A stretch of 64,000 bases of DNA from Acheta domesticus (GCA_031308135.1 JAHLJT010008756.1:75871397-75935396); one strand, 5' to 3'. Shown: positions 34,901 through 44,943, numbered from the stretch's first letter. A program made the numbers and translations. Notes: generated by a model not told the origin, from the sequence alone.

Positions 34901-37900
34901 GAGCTACCCATGGGGCATTTTGACCAGGAGAAATCTAAAAACAATGAACGGTTTTGTTTTTGAATGAAAAGTGCAAATATCAGATTGTGTTATTCCACTT
35001 ATTCTCATTTTGCGTGTACATACAGACTTCTTACACTCAATGCGTCACGGCCTACCACAGAGCAGCAACTTTTTTGACATTCGTGGTTGGTAAAGAACTG
35101 TTGTACTGTGTAAATATCACTATGCAATTGGAGTATTCGTGAAGACGTCTGTGTTAAAATATATACTTTTTTGCAGGGTTACGAATGAGATTATTTTATT
35201 TGTTACTCTTCAGCAGAGTGCGTGCTACTTTTTGGAAAACCATTTTGGGCAGTTTTGTTCATCAGTAGTGTTGCTGCGGCAGGCCACTGACAATATTAAT
35301 ATGAACACGATTAATTGTAAGGATATAATCGGTGTTTCCACGTGCTGATAATTAGTCATGCAACGTTACGCTAATGTGGTTAACAGCCAAGTATTTAACT
35401 TCGTTGCTGGTAGCAGTTATACTTGTAGTAAATTATACTTGCTGATTTAGAGCATAAAATACTATTGACGGCAGATGTACACAATTTAAATTTATATAAC
35501 AAGAAAATTCAATAAAATAAAGACGAATGCTACTAATAACTAACATGCAAATGAATTATGTATCTGGAAATTAATATTATTTTCTTTTCAACAGGTTCTT
35601 TCCTGTTTGGACTTCCAGCATTAGAGTTGGGTGTTCATCTCTTTCAATCCGTCGGTGCACAATTAAAGTGACATTTCAAAATAGTAATTTTGGAGGACAA
35701 CCGTTTTATCCTGTGCGGAGCCGTTTATTTTGATGTCATGTAGAATTCATCAAACGCTACCCACTGGCCATCGTGAGAATTATATTATAAAATTATTAGT
35801 GAAAATTCACTGTGTAAGCGAACTGATTCACTTAATTCATACATAACAATTTTCGAGGCAAGTCACTTTCCATGTGTACAGACGAGTTTTGAACGTATCC
35901 CTTATTACAATTGCATACTTTACATTCAGATCTTATAATCTCACAATAAGTCAATTAGATGCGTAGGAAAGTTTCTTTTGTAAGTAAAGATTGTATTTCT
36001 CAAAATCTTAATCCAATGAATATATTAGAAGGTTGCTGAACGCCTGATCAAACGGAGCTATTTCCATTTTTAAAGAAATTGTTTTTCCTTATCCGATTGC
36101 AGAATTTGAATATTGTCGAAAGTGACGTTCAGTTCCCTTTATTTTCTTGTTAAATTCACTCCATACTTTGTGCTTCTGCTCAAAAGGGGATAATTGTGTA
36201 CATTTAATTATCTTGTTTGTTTTATATGCGTATTATTGCAATCTACGCATTATTTGTAAACTAATTAATTTATACTCCTTATGTGGCTTAATAATTGATA
36301 AACGAAAAACAAACAGAAAATAACTTCTTTTTTGCGTTTCCTGACAAAATTTGATATGTTAGAAATAGCTCCACTTGAACAGGCCCTTTACAACAGTAGC
36401 CGAATGGAACACGTACCTTGACTACGTGCACCTCCTGCTCGTGATCGTCATGGTCCTCCCAGCGTCGGCCAGCGTTCTCGTCATCCTCACTGGAGGCATC
36501 CACCACCTCCACCTCCACCAGCTGGCCCAGCGTCAGCCGCGGCTGCTGCTGTTGCAGCTGCTGTCGTTGGTGCTCCTCCTCCGCCAACGTCTGCTGCAGA
36601 GCCTGCTCCTCCTTCAACCTGTGCTCCAGCTCCTGCTGTCTCTGCATCTGTTGCTGTTGATGGCGCAGGTTTTGCTCCTGCTGCAGTTTGATGTGTTCCT
36701 TCGCCTCTTGTTCGAGCTGGTGCGTCAGACGCGCGGCGAAACTGTTGAGCTCCGCGAGCTCAGACGGTGACGGTGTGCGTACGGTGACGGTCCAGTCTTT
36801 TCGGTCTTCCAGATTCTTCTTCGACTTAGGCGATTCCGGATCTTTGGTCTTGGGTGCGGGTTCCTGCACTCCATCTGTTTCCTCGTCACCCACCCCAACT
36901 CGCTCTGACCAGTCCCCAGAAGGTTCTTCCGTTGGACTGGCGATGTCTGCGACTTGTATGGGTTTGGGCCAGTATCGTTTTTCTTCTCGAGGTTTCGGCC
37001 GAATCGTCGCGGCCAGATCGTCCTCCCAATCCCGCCGTTGAGCAGTACGGTACGACTCCTGCCTACTGGGGATTGTAGTGGACTCCACTGGTCTGGCAGG
37101 CCAGTGCTGGACAGACACCAACTCGCTGTCCGACGCGCGGATATGGCCCCGGGCTCCTTTTCGAGCTGCTTCGGTGCTGACGCTGTTGGGACTGACGGTT
37201 GTGGTGCCGGTGGTGTTGGAGGTGTAGATGGAAGAGCGCGTTCGACGCACTCTGGGAGTGGGTGATTGCGATAAAGCTGATTCGAGGTCGCGATTGGATC
37301 TTCGTTTAGTATGCGAACGGTTGCTGGTGGCTGGTTGAACTGCAGCAGCTGCCGCCGCAGCCGCCGCTGCCAGCACGGACAGCACCACCACCTATTCACG
37401 AGTGAATTCATTTTATTTGCATGCTATTTTCCGTTTTACCTATTATAAAAAATTATAGGGTAATGTTTACAGGATACGAAGATCATTAACTGAAGAATAT
37501 TTTGCTGCATTTCGGGTATATAACATAAAGAATACACATCACAATATTCGCAAACGACTTGTCTCCAGTTAAGATTTTTGTCAATGAAATTTCGAAAACG
37601 CAAGCACGTTATTTATGATATTGCTACTGCTGTTCATAGAAGAAATAACAAATCAAAAGCAATCTCATAAAATCGAAGAAATTCTTATCGCAAGATCGGT
37701 TTAGGCCCTAAAGATATCCTTCCAGAAATATCAATAATCACGAAATAGTTGGTATGAGAAATAATGCGTCAACTGTCTAGAGTTCTGTCAAAATTCACAT
37801 TTGGCATGCTCTAGAAAGAATCTTTCGAGCGAAGAAGACATTACTCAGGATATCGTAGGGTAATGTTTGGTCTCGAATAAAATGCGTATGAATAACACTC

Positions 37901-39233
37901 ACAGCACTGTTTTTACCTTTTTTACATTTATTTGCCTATAACAATATTAGATTCGAAGCTATTGCCAATTGTACAACACAATATAACGTTGAAACCATTG
38001 CCATATTTTCATTTTTATTTTATTCGCGACGTAAGCGTGGCTAGCTCAAAATATTATTTTCATTCTTGAAGTAAATAGTACATTCCGTAAGAGTCAAATC
38101 GGAACTTAGTCCGATAGAGTATAACTTATCATTGCACTTTTAAAATAACTTTTTCTTAACATCCTACACTACACGTTACAATGTACAAATACATTATAGA
38201 TACATAATTATGAATTATATATATTGAAATACTTTACAGTCCTTCCGTTTACATTTGATTAAGTACGTAAATCACTAAATTATTTATTTTTAATTGAACG
38301 AGTGTTCCTGTTTTTCACCTGTCGACACCACAATGGTATACTCTGACTGGCTGTAAAATATTAAGTATAAATGTCAGGTCGTTAACGTGAATGAGATTAA
38401 ATTGCCTAATCGTTACTGCTACCAGTCTATTAACACCAACCACAAAATAAACTTTCATTTTTAGTCAGGTTTTTGTTACTTCGTACTATATTGTGACGAG
38501 CTGAAAGAACGCGTATAGAGGTCAGGAACTTAATAATCCGAGTTCATTCAATGTGAATGAAATACACTCTTAAACATTTTTCGATCTAATGTGTAAATTT
38601 CCCATGTTATAAATAAACTTCAATGATAGAATAAATGTTTTGCAATTGTAAGTAAATTCTATACGAACCACTAATTGGTACTTTATCCAAATAATACACA
38701 TATCTTCCTTATATTTATCCTAACTTAAGTACTAATTGTGAACAGCTTATTACATTAATATTACAAAAAATAAAAATATCTTACGGAAGATTTAAAAAAT
38801 AATACATAACATTACAATAATACATAAAATTCCAAAAATGACATTAAGTTAATCGTTTTGAAACTTTTGAACTCTTGACACAAATACACACATTGGATTC
38901 AACTCTATATATTGACATCGTGTTTATATTCACAGCAAAAATATCGAGTTAAAGCACAAATTTTTAAAATTGGAATTTTGATTACTCATAATTGTCGAAA
39001 AAATATGAAAATATTATATACATTTTTTTCTAATGAAACTAGTAACAAAAAAACAATACGAATTTACATTTATATTTTACACACGATGCATTAATTTTCA
39101 CAGACTCGCCGGGGCTTTGGACCTATTTTCAAATCCGGCGACGACGTTACGGAATTACCTGAAAGCGGCCCACCGCCCTCCCCGGCCCTGACCGCGCGGC
39201 GCTGGCAGCCGGAGCACCTACCTGAAGCCGCAT
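28726..39233 (-). CDS. secreted VPVP-repeat cuticle-like structural protein, four exons
   Basis: Joining 39233-39222, 37391-36417, 32037-31786 and 28929-28726 gives 1443 coding bases (480 residues plus stop). Donors are GTAGGT, GTACGT and GTGAGT; all three acceptors end in AG before GTG; every intron is phase 0. The protein starts with a signal peptide split by intron 1, MRLQ then VVVLSVL and ten alanines, with cleavage likely near residue 24-27. Next come a Ser/Thr/Arg-rich low-complexity part (to about 210), a Gln/Glu-rich coiled coil (about 215-290), an acidic stretch (about 300-325), a VPVP-repeat domain (330-413) and a His/Lys/Arg-rich tail (414-480). Signal peptide, tiny exon 1 and Pro/Val repeats fit insect low-complexity cuticular or other extracellular matrix proteins. 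I recognise the style, not an orthologue. Extra exons in the long introns cannot be excluded. Confidence 0.75.
28944..28957. repeat. target-site duplication, left copy
   Basis: GAAGACGGGTTCTT here and at 29471-29484 flank the SINE perfectly. Read on the gene strand, this copy supplies part of the pyrimidine-rich tract before the exon 4 acceptor. Confidence 0.9.
28958..29470 (-). mobile_element. full-length tRNA-derived SINE in intron 3 (main family)
   Basis: On the minus strand it runs from a B box in GGTTCGACTCCCGAC (near 29436) through GAATTCATACGCTGTCTGG, GGAGAATTCTAGCGGCC and GAATGCCGGAGC to the 3' end near CACTAACGGGACTAATGAC. A perfect 14-bp target duplication flanks it. The A-box part is shortened. 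At 513 bp this is the best-bounded copy of the family, in the same orientation as the host gene. Confidence 0.9.
29490..31405 (-). other. intron 3 of the VPVP gene, unassigned part
   Basis: AT-rich DNA. 29640-29835 is homologous to 32515-32690 (see that entry). A GC-rich patch at 30955-31085 has open frames on both strands, for example GITAFDHPDPDQARV on plus, of unknown meaning. A purine/pyrimidine-rich patch lies at 31250-31300. Confidence 0.4.
29640..29835. repeat. intronic repeat, copy A
   Basis: Aligns with 32515-32690 through GTCAAAAAC(A)GTTAAAAACTG, GAGTGTTTTTGG and CGTACCCGTGTAATAAAA. The pair may be two copies of a mobile repeat, or part of the duplication that also made the decayed exon at 32.7-32.8 kb. 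Confidence 0.55.
31414..31741. mobile_element. 328-bp TA-flanked MITE in intron 3
   Basis: CGGTACCCCTCGCTGTCACG at the left end is mirrored by CGTGACAGCGAGGGGAACCG at the right, and about 45 bp of arms pair through CCTTAATACGTTCGTAAGTA. Both ends are flanked by TA (31412-31413 and 31742-31743), as in Tc1/mariner-type elements. It ends 44 nt past the exon 3 donor and has no coding capacity. Confidence 0.85.
31786..32037 (-). CDS. VPVP-protein gene, exon 3 (repeat domain)
   Basis: 84 codons between the acceptor TTGTGTGGCAG and the donor GTGAGT, both phase 0. The translation opens VPVPQPVPVAVPQPVPVAVP, passes through HIEVPVVRTVAVPVETPVPV and ends in PYPIEKPVPVPVEKHIPFPI and HEPYPVK. Alternating Val/Pro with regularly placed charged residues suggests an extended fibrous structure. 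The exon is strongly GC-rich, so all six frames are open, but only this one joins exons 2 and 4 in phase and makes a regular protein. A decayed second copy lies at 32690-32802. Confidence 0.85.
32150..32384. mobile_element. palindromic MITE, copy 3 of 3, in intron 2
   Basis: CACTGTGATTTTTCTAACTT at the left is mirrored by GAGTTAGAAAAATCGCACTA at the right. The core GGTATTTCGCGTCTTTCTC and its complement match the copies at 8.4 and 17.9 kb. It lies about 110 nt upstream of the exon 3 acceptor, at the edge of the segment shared with the decayed exon copy. Confidence 0.85.
32410..32507 (-). mobile_element. tRNA-derived SINE head in intron 2
   Basis: Minus-strand GTCGACCTGGATAGCC is followed by the B box GAGGGTTCGAATGC. 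The same GTCGACCTGGAT opening occurs at 33.68 kb. The body is not resolved. Confidence 0.5.
32515..32690. repeat. intronic repeat, copy B
   Basis: Homologous to 29640-29835. It directly abuts the decayed exon 3 copy, so the junction near 32690 joins half an exon to sequence found about 2 kb beyond the real exon 3. Confidence 0.55.
32690..32802 (-). pseudogene. decayed partial duplicate of exon 3
   Basis: After the same acceptor context (GTGCGTGGCAG) the minus strand reads VPVPQLVSVVVLRALSVPTS and then IKMAKHVEMPAAHKET, a worn copy of the first half of exon 3 (VPVPQPVPV.., then VKVAEHIEVPVV). About one repeat unit is missing and the 3' half of the exon is gone. Homology continues upstream through the intron to about 32895: TGGTTATATAGTGATCACTA here against TGGTTATATAGCGATCACTA at the real exon. 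No donor follows, so inclusion would disrupt the protein. Confidence 0.8.
32900..33680 (-). other. intron 2, unassigned
   Basis: AT-rich intronic DNA with no exon-like GC-rich block and no repeat that I can bound. Confidence 0.4.
33685..33900 (+). mobile_element. tRNA-derived SINE relic in intron 2
   Basis: GGATGGCCGAGGTGGCTAAG matches the tRNA-Ser/Leu-like head seen at 2.99 kb (opposite orientation), but the B box (GCTTCGATCCTGG) is damaged. Opposite in direction to the host gene. Confidence 0.5.
33905..34775 (-). other. intron 2, unassigned
   Basis: AT-rich. A short block at 34105-34150 resembles 36080-36130 (TTGAAGAATTTGGATATT against TTGCAGAATTTGAATATT), perhaps ends of one repeat. Confidence 0.35.
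34780..34918 (-). mobile_element. tRNA-derived SINE relic in intron 2
   Basis: On the minus strand CCCATGGGTAGCTCACAGC is followed by the B box GGCTCGATTCCCGGACGGGG. The tRNA-like halves do not form an acceptor stem. Family differs from the main SINE. Confidence 0.55.
34937..35265 (+). repeat. old dispersed repeat, copy B, in intron 2
   Basis: Diverged copy of 13388-13775, sharing TTTGTTTTTGAATGAAAA at the left and TTTTATTTGTTACTC..GTGCTACTTTTTGGAAAACC at the right. Confidence 0.5.
35270..36416 (-). other. intron 2, 5' part, unassigned
   Basis: AT-rich DNA leading up to the exon 2 donor (GTACGT at 36416-36411). No other exon or element seen. Confidence 0.4.
36417..37391 (-). CDS. VPVP-protein gene, exon 2
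   Basis: 325 codons from the acceptor GTGAATAG (weak pyrimidine tract) to the donor AAG|GTACGT, in phase 0 at both ends. It opens VVVLSVL plus ten Ala and VQPATS, the hydrophobic core and cleavage region of a signal peptide whose first four residues come from exon 1. Then come a Ser/Arg/Thr-rich region with paired basic residues, WPKPIQV and WSERVGVGDEE segments, and a Gln/Glu-rich run (LEQEAKEHIKLQQEQ onward to QQLQQQQ) predicted to form a coiled coil. It closes with EVEVVDASSEDDE and the His/Asp-rich HDDHEQEVHVVK. The final VHVVK leads directly into VPVPQ of exon 3. The open frame continues past the donor into intron by chance. Confidence 0.8.
37392..39221 (-). other. intron 1 of the VPVP gene
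   Basis: Very AT-rich, about 1.8 kb, interrupting the signal peptide after codon 4 as in many insect cuticular protein genes. The only marked feature is the segment at 38874-38945, repeated at 44.94-45.01 kb. Donor GTAGGT at the 39221 end. Confidence 0.7.
38874..38945. repeat. about 72-bp repeat, copy A, in intron 1
   Basis: Begins TTGACACAAATACACACATT and matches 44944-45013 at most positions. Dispersed repeat end or remnant of a segmental duplication. Confidence 0.6.
39222..39233 (-). CDS. VPVP-protein gene, exon 1 (four codons)
   Basis: ATG CGG CTT CAG, then the donor GTAGGT. It is the first ATG after the TATA box and ends in phase 0, giving MRLQ, which joins VVVLSVLAAA of exon 2 to form a normal signal peptide. 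First exons of a few codons with an intron inside the signal peptide are typical of insect cuticle protein genes. The join is inferred from phase, signals and product; a transcript would settle it. Confidence 0.75.
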
Positions 39234-39282
39234 GCCGCGCGCTGCAACCACGCGTAATGCGGCCGCGGCGCGCGTGGGAGGC

Positions 39283-39340
39283 TTCTTATAGTCGCGCGGC
39301 GGGGCGCGGCGGGGCGCGGCGGGGCGGGCCGTGATGAGGT
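39283..39340 (-). promoter_or_regulatory. core promoter: TATA box with GC-box repeats
   Basis: TATAAGAA (39290-39283, minus strand) lies about 50 nt before the start codon, predicting a start site near 39260 and a 5' UTR of about 25-30 nt. Just upstream are three tandem GCGGCGGGGC-type units and further CCCCGCCC boxes to about 39350, possible Sp1/KLF-type sites. The CpG-dense block stands out from AT-rich surroundings. A GA/CT-rich tract (39388-39402) sits further upstream, as in GAGA-factor-type promoters. Confidence 0.7.
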
Positions 39341-39699
39341 GGGCGGGGCGGGGAGTGCACTTCACCGCCACTTTCGCCGGTCCTCTTCTCTCTCTCTCTG
39401 CCGCCCATGCCCACACCCCACCCGCTCTCCCCGTCATCAAGAGCACAGGAGAATGGGTGGTTGAAACTACCTTACAGGAGGGGGGGTGAGACGCTGTGGG
39501 GTGGAAACGCCCACATGGCATCGTCACCAGCGTGCACACGAAAACACAAGGAGAGACAACACACGCACGTGCTGTAATTGTTGTGTTGTGTTTTTCGTCG
39601 CGGTTCCATCAGTGTGCGACGAAGGGGCAACGAAGGGAGGGGGAAACTTTGGGGTGAAAGAACTCGCAGGTGGTCATTACCAACTCAAAAAGGTATAGG

Positions 39700-40315
39700 A
39701 AGCATGATTCATTACTAGTCACTCCGGGCGCGTCAATTGCTAAGGTCATTAGTTCCGTAAGTGTAGCCCATATTGTTTCGTCGGGAGGTGGTGGTGATCT
39801 TGCCCCGGTCTATGGTGAGATAAGGCGCCGACCTACCTTAGGCTACCGGGGATTTCCCCAACAACGTATCCCCAACCAGCAGGCCACCACTCCAACCACC
39901 GGGACAAGCTCTAAGATCCTGATCGGTCCTCCGCAATGATCTGGTCTCTGACCGGTGAATGTGGTAGTGTAGTGCACGTTAATTTGTGTGAAAGAGGAAA
40001 GGATAGGGCAAGGAGTGCAAGTGTATGAAAGGAGTGACGGTAGGACAAGGAATGAGAAGGACAGATCGCGCAAGGACCGTGCCCCATTGCAAGGGTACTG
40101 CCTCAGTATTCCCCTGGTACTGATCGGAGAAACGACGGAAAACTACCGATCACAGCAACCAACCGCTAGAATCTCCTCCAGACAGCGACAATACTCGTCC
40201 TAGCTATCTGGTTAGAGTCGAAAATCCTCCCACCATCGGAGCTCAAACCCCAACACCTCCTGGTCAGAGGCACTGCCGTGACATAAGTTGATGCCCTGAG
40301 CCACTTCTCTCAGAA
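39700..40315 (-). mobile_element. full-length SINE (main family)
   Basis: On the minus strand the head shows GAGAAGTGGCTCAGGGC (A-box region, near 40310) and GGGGTTTGAGCTCCGATGG (B-box region), then the body blocks GCTGTCTGGAGGAGATTCTA and GATCGGTAGTTTTCCG, and the 3' end GGAACTAATGACCTTAGC. About 615 bp. It lies roughly 350 bp upstream of the VPVP promoter. Confidence 0.8.
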
Positions 40316-40370
40316 GCAAAGGAAAGATTCAACTCGAAAGCGAAGACTTCCGCGGCCGCTGTCAATACTC

Positions 40371-40825
40371 TTGGCTGTCCGGGAGATAGATATTGTTTAT
40401 TTAGCCTTCTCGGCTATTTTTACATAAAATACATATTTACATACATTGCTTACATCTATAAGTATACTTCATTAGCTATTTACAAAATGAATTGTCTACA
40501 TTTATGTGTTTTATACTTTTTCTTTTAAATTCTTTAATTTGTTCACATTTTTTTCTAATTTAATTTATAATATAATTCAATTCCTTTGTCAAATAGTCTA
40601 TTTTTTGCCAATTCAGTTTTACTAAAATTAATTACTAAATTTTGTGCTTGTGCTTGTCTTGTTTCCTTTGTTGTTTTATCTTTCACTCTTTGGATGCCGC
40701 ATCTTGGGCACGGTTGCCAACGTTTCGGCCGTCTTGCTGCCATCTTTCCGTCCTGAAGAAGGTCGCACCATGACGCCCGAAATGTTGGCAACCTTGCCTA
40801 GGACGCGGATCTCCCGGACAGCCAA
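40371..40825 (-). mobile_element. Penelope-like element relic with terminal inverted repeats
   Basis: TTGGCTGTCCGGGAGAT at 40371 is mirrored perfectly by ATCTCCCGGACAGCCAA at 40809-40825. The minus-strand frame from 40791 contains AGAAGGT-adjacent, hammerhead-like pieces (AAGATGGC, a loop, GGCCGAAACGTTGG) and then LVINFSKTELAKNRLFDKGI before ending at 40555. That residue run resembles the conserved start of Penelope-like polymerases (V-NLS..L......LL.KG). The polymerase core is absent, so this is an internally deleted copy. Family call is motif-based. Confidence 0.5.
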
Positions 40826-40839
40826 ATATCTACGATTCA

Positions 40840-41365
40840 ACTTAAATTAACGCTTTATTAAATCACAGGGTTGTCTCAAGAGAACTCACGAGAGCAACAC
40901 AAGGTACAGATCGCATCTACTCAGTCTGAAATTAATCCATTGCGATATTTACTTCTCGTCGCTATTTGTGAAGAGAAAAATCAATCGCCGTTGACACCGT
41001 AGACGTAGAGTCTTCGTTCTCTGACCGACGCAGTCATAGGTCGTTATTTGCATATAGTGAAACAGTCACTGAAACTGCTAACATCCAATTTTCCCCATAC
41101 TATAGGTTATTTCCATTTCTTGGACCAAAAGAGGGAGTGTTATATCTGAGAGACGAACTTCGCGAGGAGCCCATACCAGCAGACTCAAAATGTCGAAGGG
41201 TATTCATTCACTTATGCTTTTCTCGTCGTGTTCTCAGTCGGAAATCGGAATGGTTATCACTGCGATAGTGCATTGCGGTAGAGTCCGCGCGTCTTCCTTG
41301 CCGGTCCGCTCCCAAATTCGTTGAGGATTCATGCTAAAATCGCCATATTGTCTCACCTCTCTCAC
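40840..41365. other. no gene recognised
   Basis: Mixed-composition DNA between two repeats; no coding or repeat assignment possible. Confidence 0.35.
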
Positions 41366-41371
41366 CGAGTA

Positions 41372-41800
41372 ATGTGTCTCAGGCTCAACAACTGATGTCA
41401 CTGCAGTGCCTCTGACCGGGAAGTTCTAAGTTCGAGTCTCGACGGTGGTAGGATTTTCGACACTAGTTCGATAACTACGTTGAATTCAGTAGCTGTCTGG
41501 AGGAGAACTCTAGCGCTCGGCTGCTCTGATCGTTAGTTTTCCATGGTTTCCCCGATCAATACTAGGTGAATGCCGGAGCACTACTATAACAAAAGGCCCA
41601 TGGACCGCGCGCGATCTTTCCTTCCCATTCCTTGTTCTATCCTGAGCCCTCTCTTACAAACACTACACAGATGGTAGGTCAGCACCGGATCTCACCTTCC
41701 GGCGGGAGAAGATCACTTCCACCTCTCAAGGAAAAGACACGCACTTACCTAACGGGATTAATTACCTTAGCCGTTGACGCGTACGGAATCACTAATCACT
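41372..41800 (+). mobile_element. SINE (main family)
   Basis: Plus-strand copy with B-box-like AAGTTCGAGTCTCGACGG, GAATTCAGTAGCTGTCTGG, GATCGTTAGTTTTCCATGG and GTGAATGCCGGAGC, and the 3' end GGGATTAATTACCTTAGCCG. It lacks part of the middle of the body. Confidence 0.75.
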
Positions 41801-41824
41801 TAATCAATTTAATCTCTCTCTTCT

Positions 41825-44175
41825 GAGAGTAACAACATGATCGCCGCGTCCATCATATGGTCTCCGAATTCTAGAGAATGCGCTCACAAGTCGTCGTTAT
41901 ATGCGTACGAGAAAATTGTCACCGCACTCTCTGAAAATGACTCACGTTCATGATCTACTCGCTGTCAGCAAACACATGCGAGTTATAGAATATGCAACTC
42001 CACCCAATCCCTTCCAGCAATACTACCACCACTTCCATCATTAGTGAGGTGAAGAAGAACGAGTCACTATAAGAGTAAACCGTTGCTATCGCGAAAACGT
42101 TGCAATCGTTTGTGGCCGTTGCAATCGTGAAAACTAAAATTCTCAATGAAGGAATTCATTTTCTAATCGCTGTTCGTGTAACTTCGCTCACCACAAATAC
42201 TTATAGTTTGCGTTCCACTCTGCGACTTTTCTAACAAACCCATAACATCTATCGTCATACACCCATTATGAATATTGCTTTTTCCGTTCCACCAAAGAGT
42301 CTAGAAAAGTTCTTTGATGGGGTGGCCCAGCAAAGAAGGATTCATCTCTCATCTACGTGTCTTTAACTAGTAGTGCTACTGAATGGCACAGACTTTCTCG
42401 TACAAGTTAGATCCCTAATATTTTTTTTTGAGTTAACTTTTCCGTTTCTTCCATTCTCTTCCTAGCTGCTAAAACACTTCTGATTACGAATACTTACTAT
42501 TATTTTTCTCTTATGTATTATGAAATTCTAGAATTTTGTAAGGTAATACATGATCTTGGGTTGAGATGTCAACTGGAAAAATTTAAGAAATGAATGAGGC
42601 TTCCATACGCGATAATTTACATACAAAATTGAAGAGAGACAAACGCAGGAGGCTGCACGACAAAAATAATTCGAAACTGAAAGGAGCTAACTTAAAAATA
42701 ACTGCTTTTATATCCAATATAAACTTCACATGAAGACATTACTGCACACGTTACCGTGAAGAGAACTAGGTATAACTGATTAGTATGTGAAATAAAGGGT
42801 ATATAAAATTCGCTAATTTTAGAGAAAATATTGTTACTGTTGCATACATACGATCTACGAAATAACATATATCATAGTTGGCGATGCTGTAGCATTTTGT
42901 AAACACAATAACCTCTCGATTGTACGGAACGTTACGTTGTGGGAACCCACAGCGGAAAATTATGGTAAATTACCACATGGTAAATTAGGACAAAAAGTAG
43001 GTTCAAGTGCTAGTACAATCAAAGCCTACTATGCACACTTGCACGAAATAATCGAACTTCTAAAGAACGTTTTTAGTCATGTGATTATATACATTTGAAA
43101 TCCAATATTAAAGGCTACGGTAATTGCAGCCTACACAAATGAAACAATCCCTCGGTTTTAGAATCATAAAGATAATCCATGCAGTGCCCATGATACAATC
43201 TTATGTTTCTTGACCATGAAATCTCTTCGTATTCAGAATCTGTAGAAAAATTGCGAAGTTTACCTTTGTGTCATAAAATATTGTTAGTTATAGCGAACTA
43301 TGTACAGATAATTTAAACTACCGCAATTATAATTACCCTTATTCGCTAGAGGAAAATTGAAAAAAGTAATGTTTGCAAGCTACATTTATTCTCGTTTTTG
43401 TCATCGAAAAGAAATCATTAAAGATTATGCATTGTCATAAAAGGATTACAAAACAAATATCGAAGCTAAATACAGTAAAGGATGAAAAATGACGTAATAA
43501 TACGCAAAAATGTCTTTTAATACATTGTGCTGTTTTGAACTCCCAAATTGTATCATTTTTCCCAGACTCCCCGTATGAGGATCCTATAACCGAATCCCTA
43601 AAAATGTTAAGGTTTGCACATCTCACACATGACTCTGATGTCCCCACAAGATGCTATTTCCCTAATGTTACCGATTATAAAATTATTTACAGCTACATTA
43701 TAAAAAATGTATTCATGTACGTTGAAGTAACTTTGTAACAACGTAATAAATAAAAAATACTTCTTGTTTCCACATTAATAAATTGATAACATCGCATTTT
43801 TCTTTTGTATGAAAGAATGAGAACTAGGTTACAGCTTACAGTAACAGGTTCAACTTTGAATTTGTTAAAAACTTTCGAAACACTGTAATTTGTTTTCAAT
43901 CTTCCAATAGATGAAATCCACGTACCGTCTACAAATCTACCATATACCCGAGGCCGTAAGCTTACTTGATCAATATTATTAGGTATTTACTGCAAAGATT
44001 TACTAATTCACAAAATCACTTCCTATTTCACATTACATTCGTTTCAAATGTCACTTGAAATACAACATAATTTTGTACTTACGGACGAACCAAGATGACA
44101 AAGAAACGGTTAACATAGCAGATTGTCGTATGTTTATTATCAATAGCGATAACGTCTGCAGGGCCTTCAGACATT
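41825..44175. other. no gene recognised
   Basis: AT-rich DNA without supported features. Confidence 0.4.
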
Positions 44176-44179
44176 TTAT

Positions 44180-44710
44180 GTAGACCAACTGAGATGTCTC
44201 AGGGTAACTGTTGCTACTGCAGCCCCTCTGACCTGCAGGCTTCCTGTCCTGTCAATGGTGGATTTTCTACAACAGCGTTCAGTCTTGCAGACGGCTGCGC
44301 TGATCGGTAGTTTTACGTGGATTCTCCATTCAATACCAGGATAATTCTCGAGTAATACTTCAACAAATGAGCCACACACCGCGAGTGATATTTCCTTTCA
44401 CATCCTTGCTTCCTTCTTTCCGATTACCTACATACATATTTAGATGCATTATTCTACCACACATGTTGGGGGCTTAGAGCTTGTGATGGTTAGGGAGGTT
44501 CCCCGCTATTGGGAGATACCTGCACGAGGAAACCCACATATCGACATGTAACTCGCCGGCGGATTTCATGTGCCAGCGGGGAAGGAACAACCCCACCTCC
44601 CGGAATGTAACATGCACGACACATAAGGAACTAATGACCACAGTACCTGACGCGCCAGGAGACAAAAAGGCAATCAATCTTATGTTTGGCTTCTGTAGGA
44701 AATTCTTAAT
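44180..44710 (+). mobile_element. diverged SINE (main family)
   Basis: GATGTCTCAGGG (A-box region) is followed by the body block GATCGGTAGTTTTACGTGG and the 3' end GGAACTAATGACCACAGTACC. The B box is lost. Extends to a conserved CTTATGTTTGGCTTCTG tail also seen at 46.1 and 46.5 kb. Confidence 0.65.
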
Positions 44711-44865
44711 CAAGTAAACGACACGTCAGAGCATTAACTGGACATAGACCAAAGTCTACTACGGTGTGGTCCTTCAAGTAAGAACCCTGACAGAGCCTTC
44801 CCAACATTCCCCTGAGAGCCACGAAAAAGTGTCGTAGGTCAACTACAAAAAATTGCGATGCGGTC

Positions 44866-44943
44866 TTCCCACCGCCGCCTCCGCCCCTGCCGCCGCGTGC
44901 TCTTGCGGGCGACGGTCTCAGCTGCCCCGCCCCGCTCCGGCAA
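44866..44943. other. CpG-rich patch
   Basis: A short GC-rich block sharing CGCCGCGTGCTC with 47.8 kb and directly followed by the repeat that also lies in intron 1. It might be a fragment of an old promoter or exon; frames show nothing I recognise. Confidence 0.3.

Noticed and set aside
34840..34918. Possible tRNA gene.
   Set aside because: B box is good but acceptor and anticodon stems do not pair; treated as SINE relic.
36288..36416. Continuation of the exon 2 frame past 36417.
   Set aside because: Runs into AT-rich sequence right after a GTACGT donor; treated as intron read-through.
36725..37411. 228-codon minus frame starting at the ATG at 37411, overlapping exon 2.
   Set aside because: It begins with a normal ATG but gives an irregular Trp/Cys/Arg-rich product, while the other frame gives a signal peptide and coiled coil and ends at a good donor in phase with exon 3.
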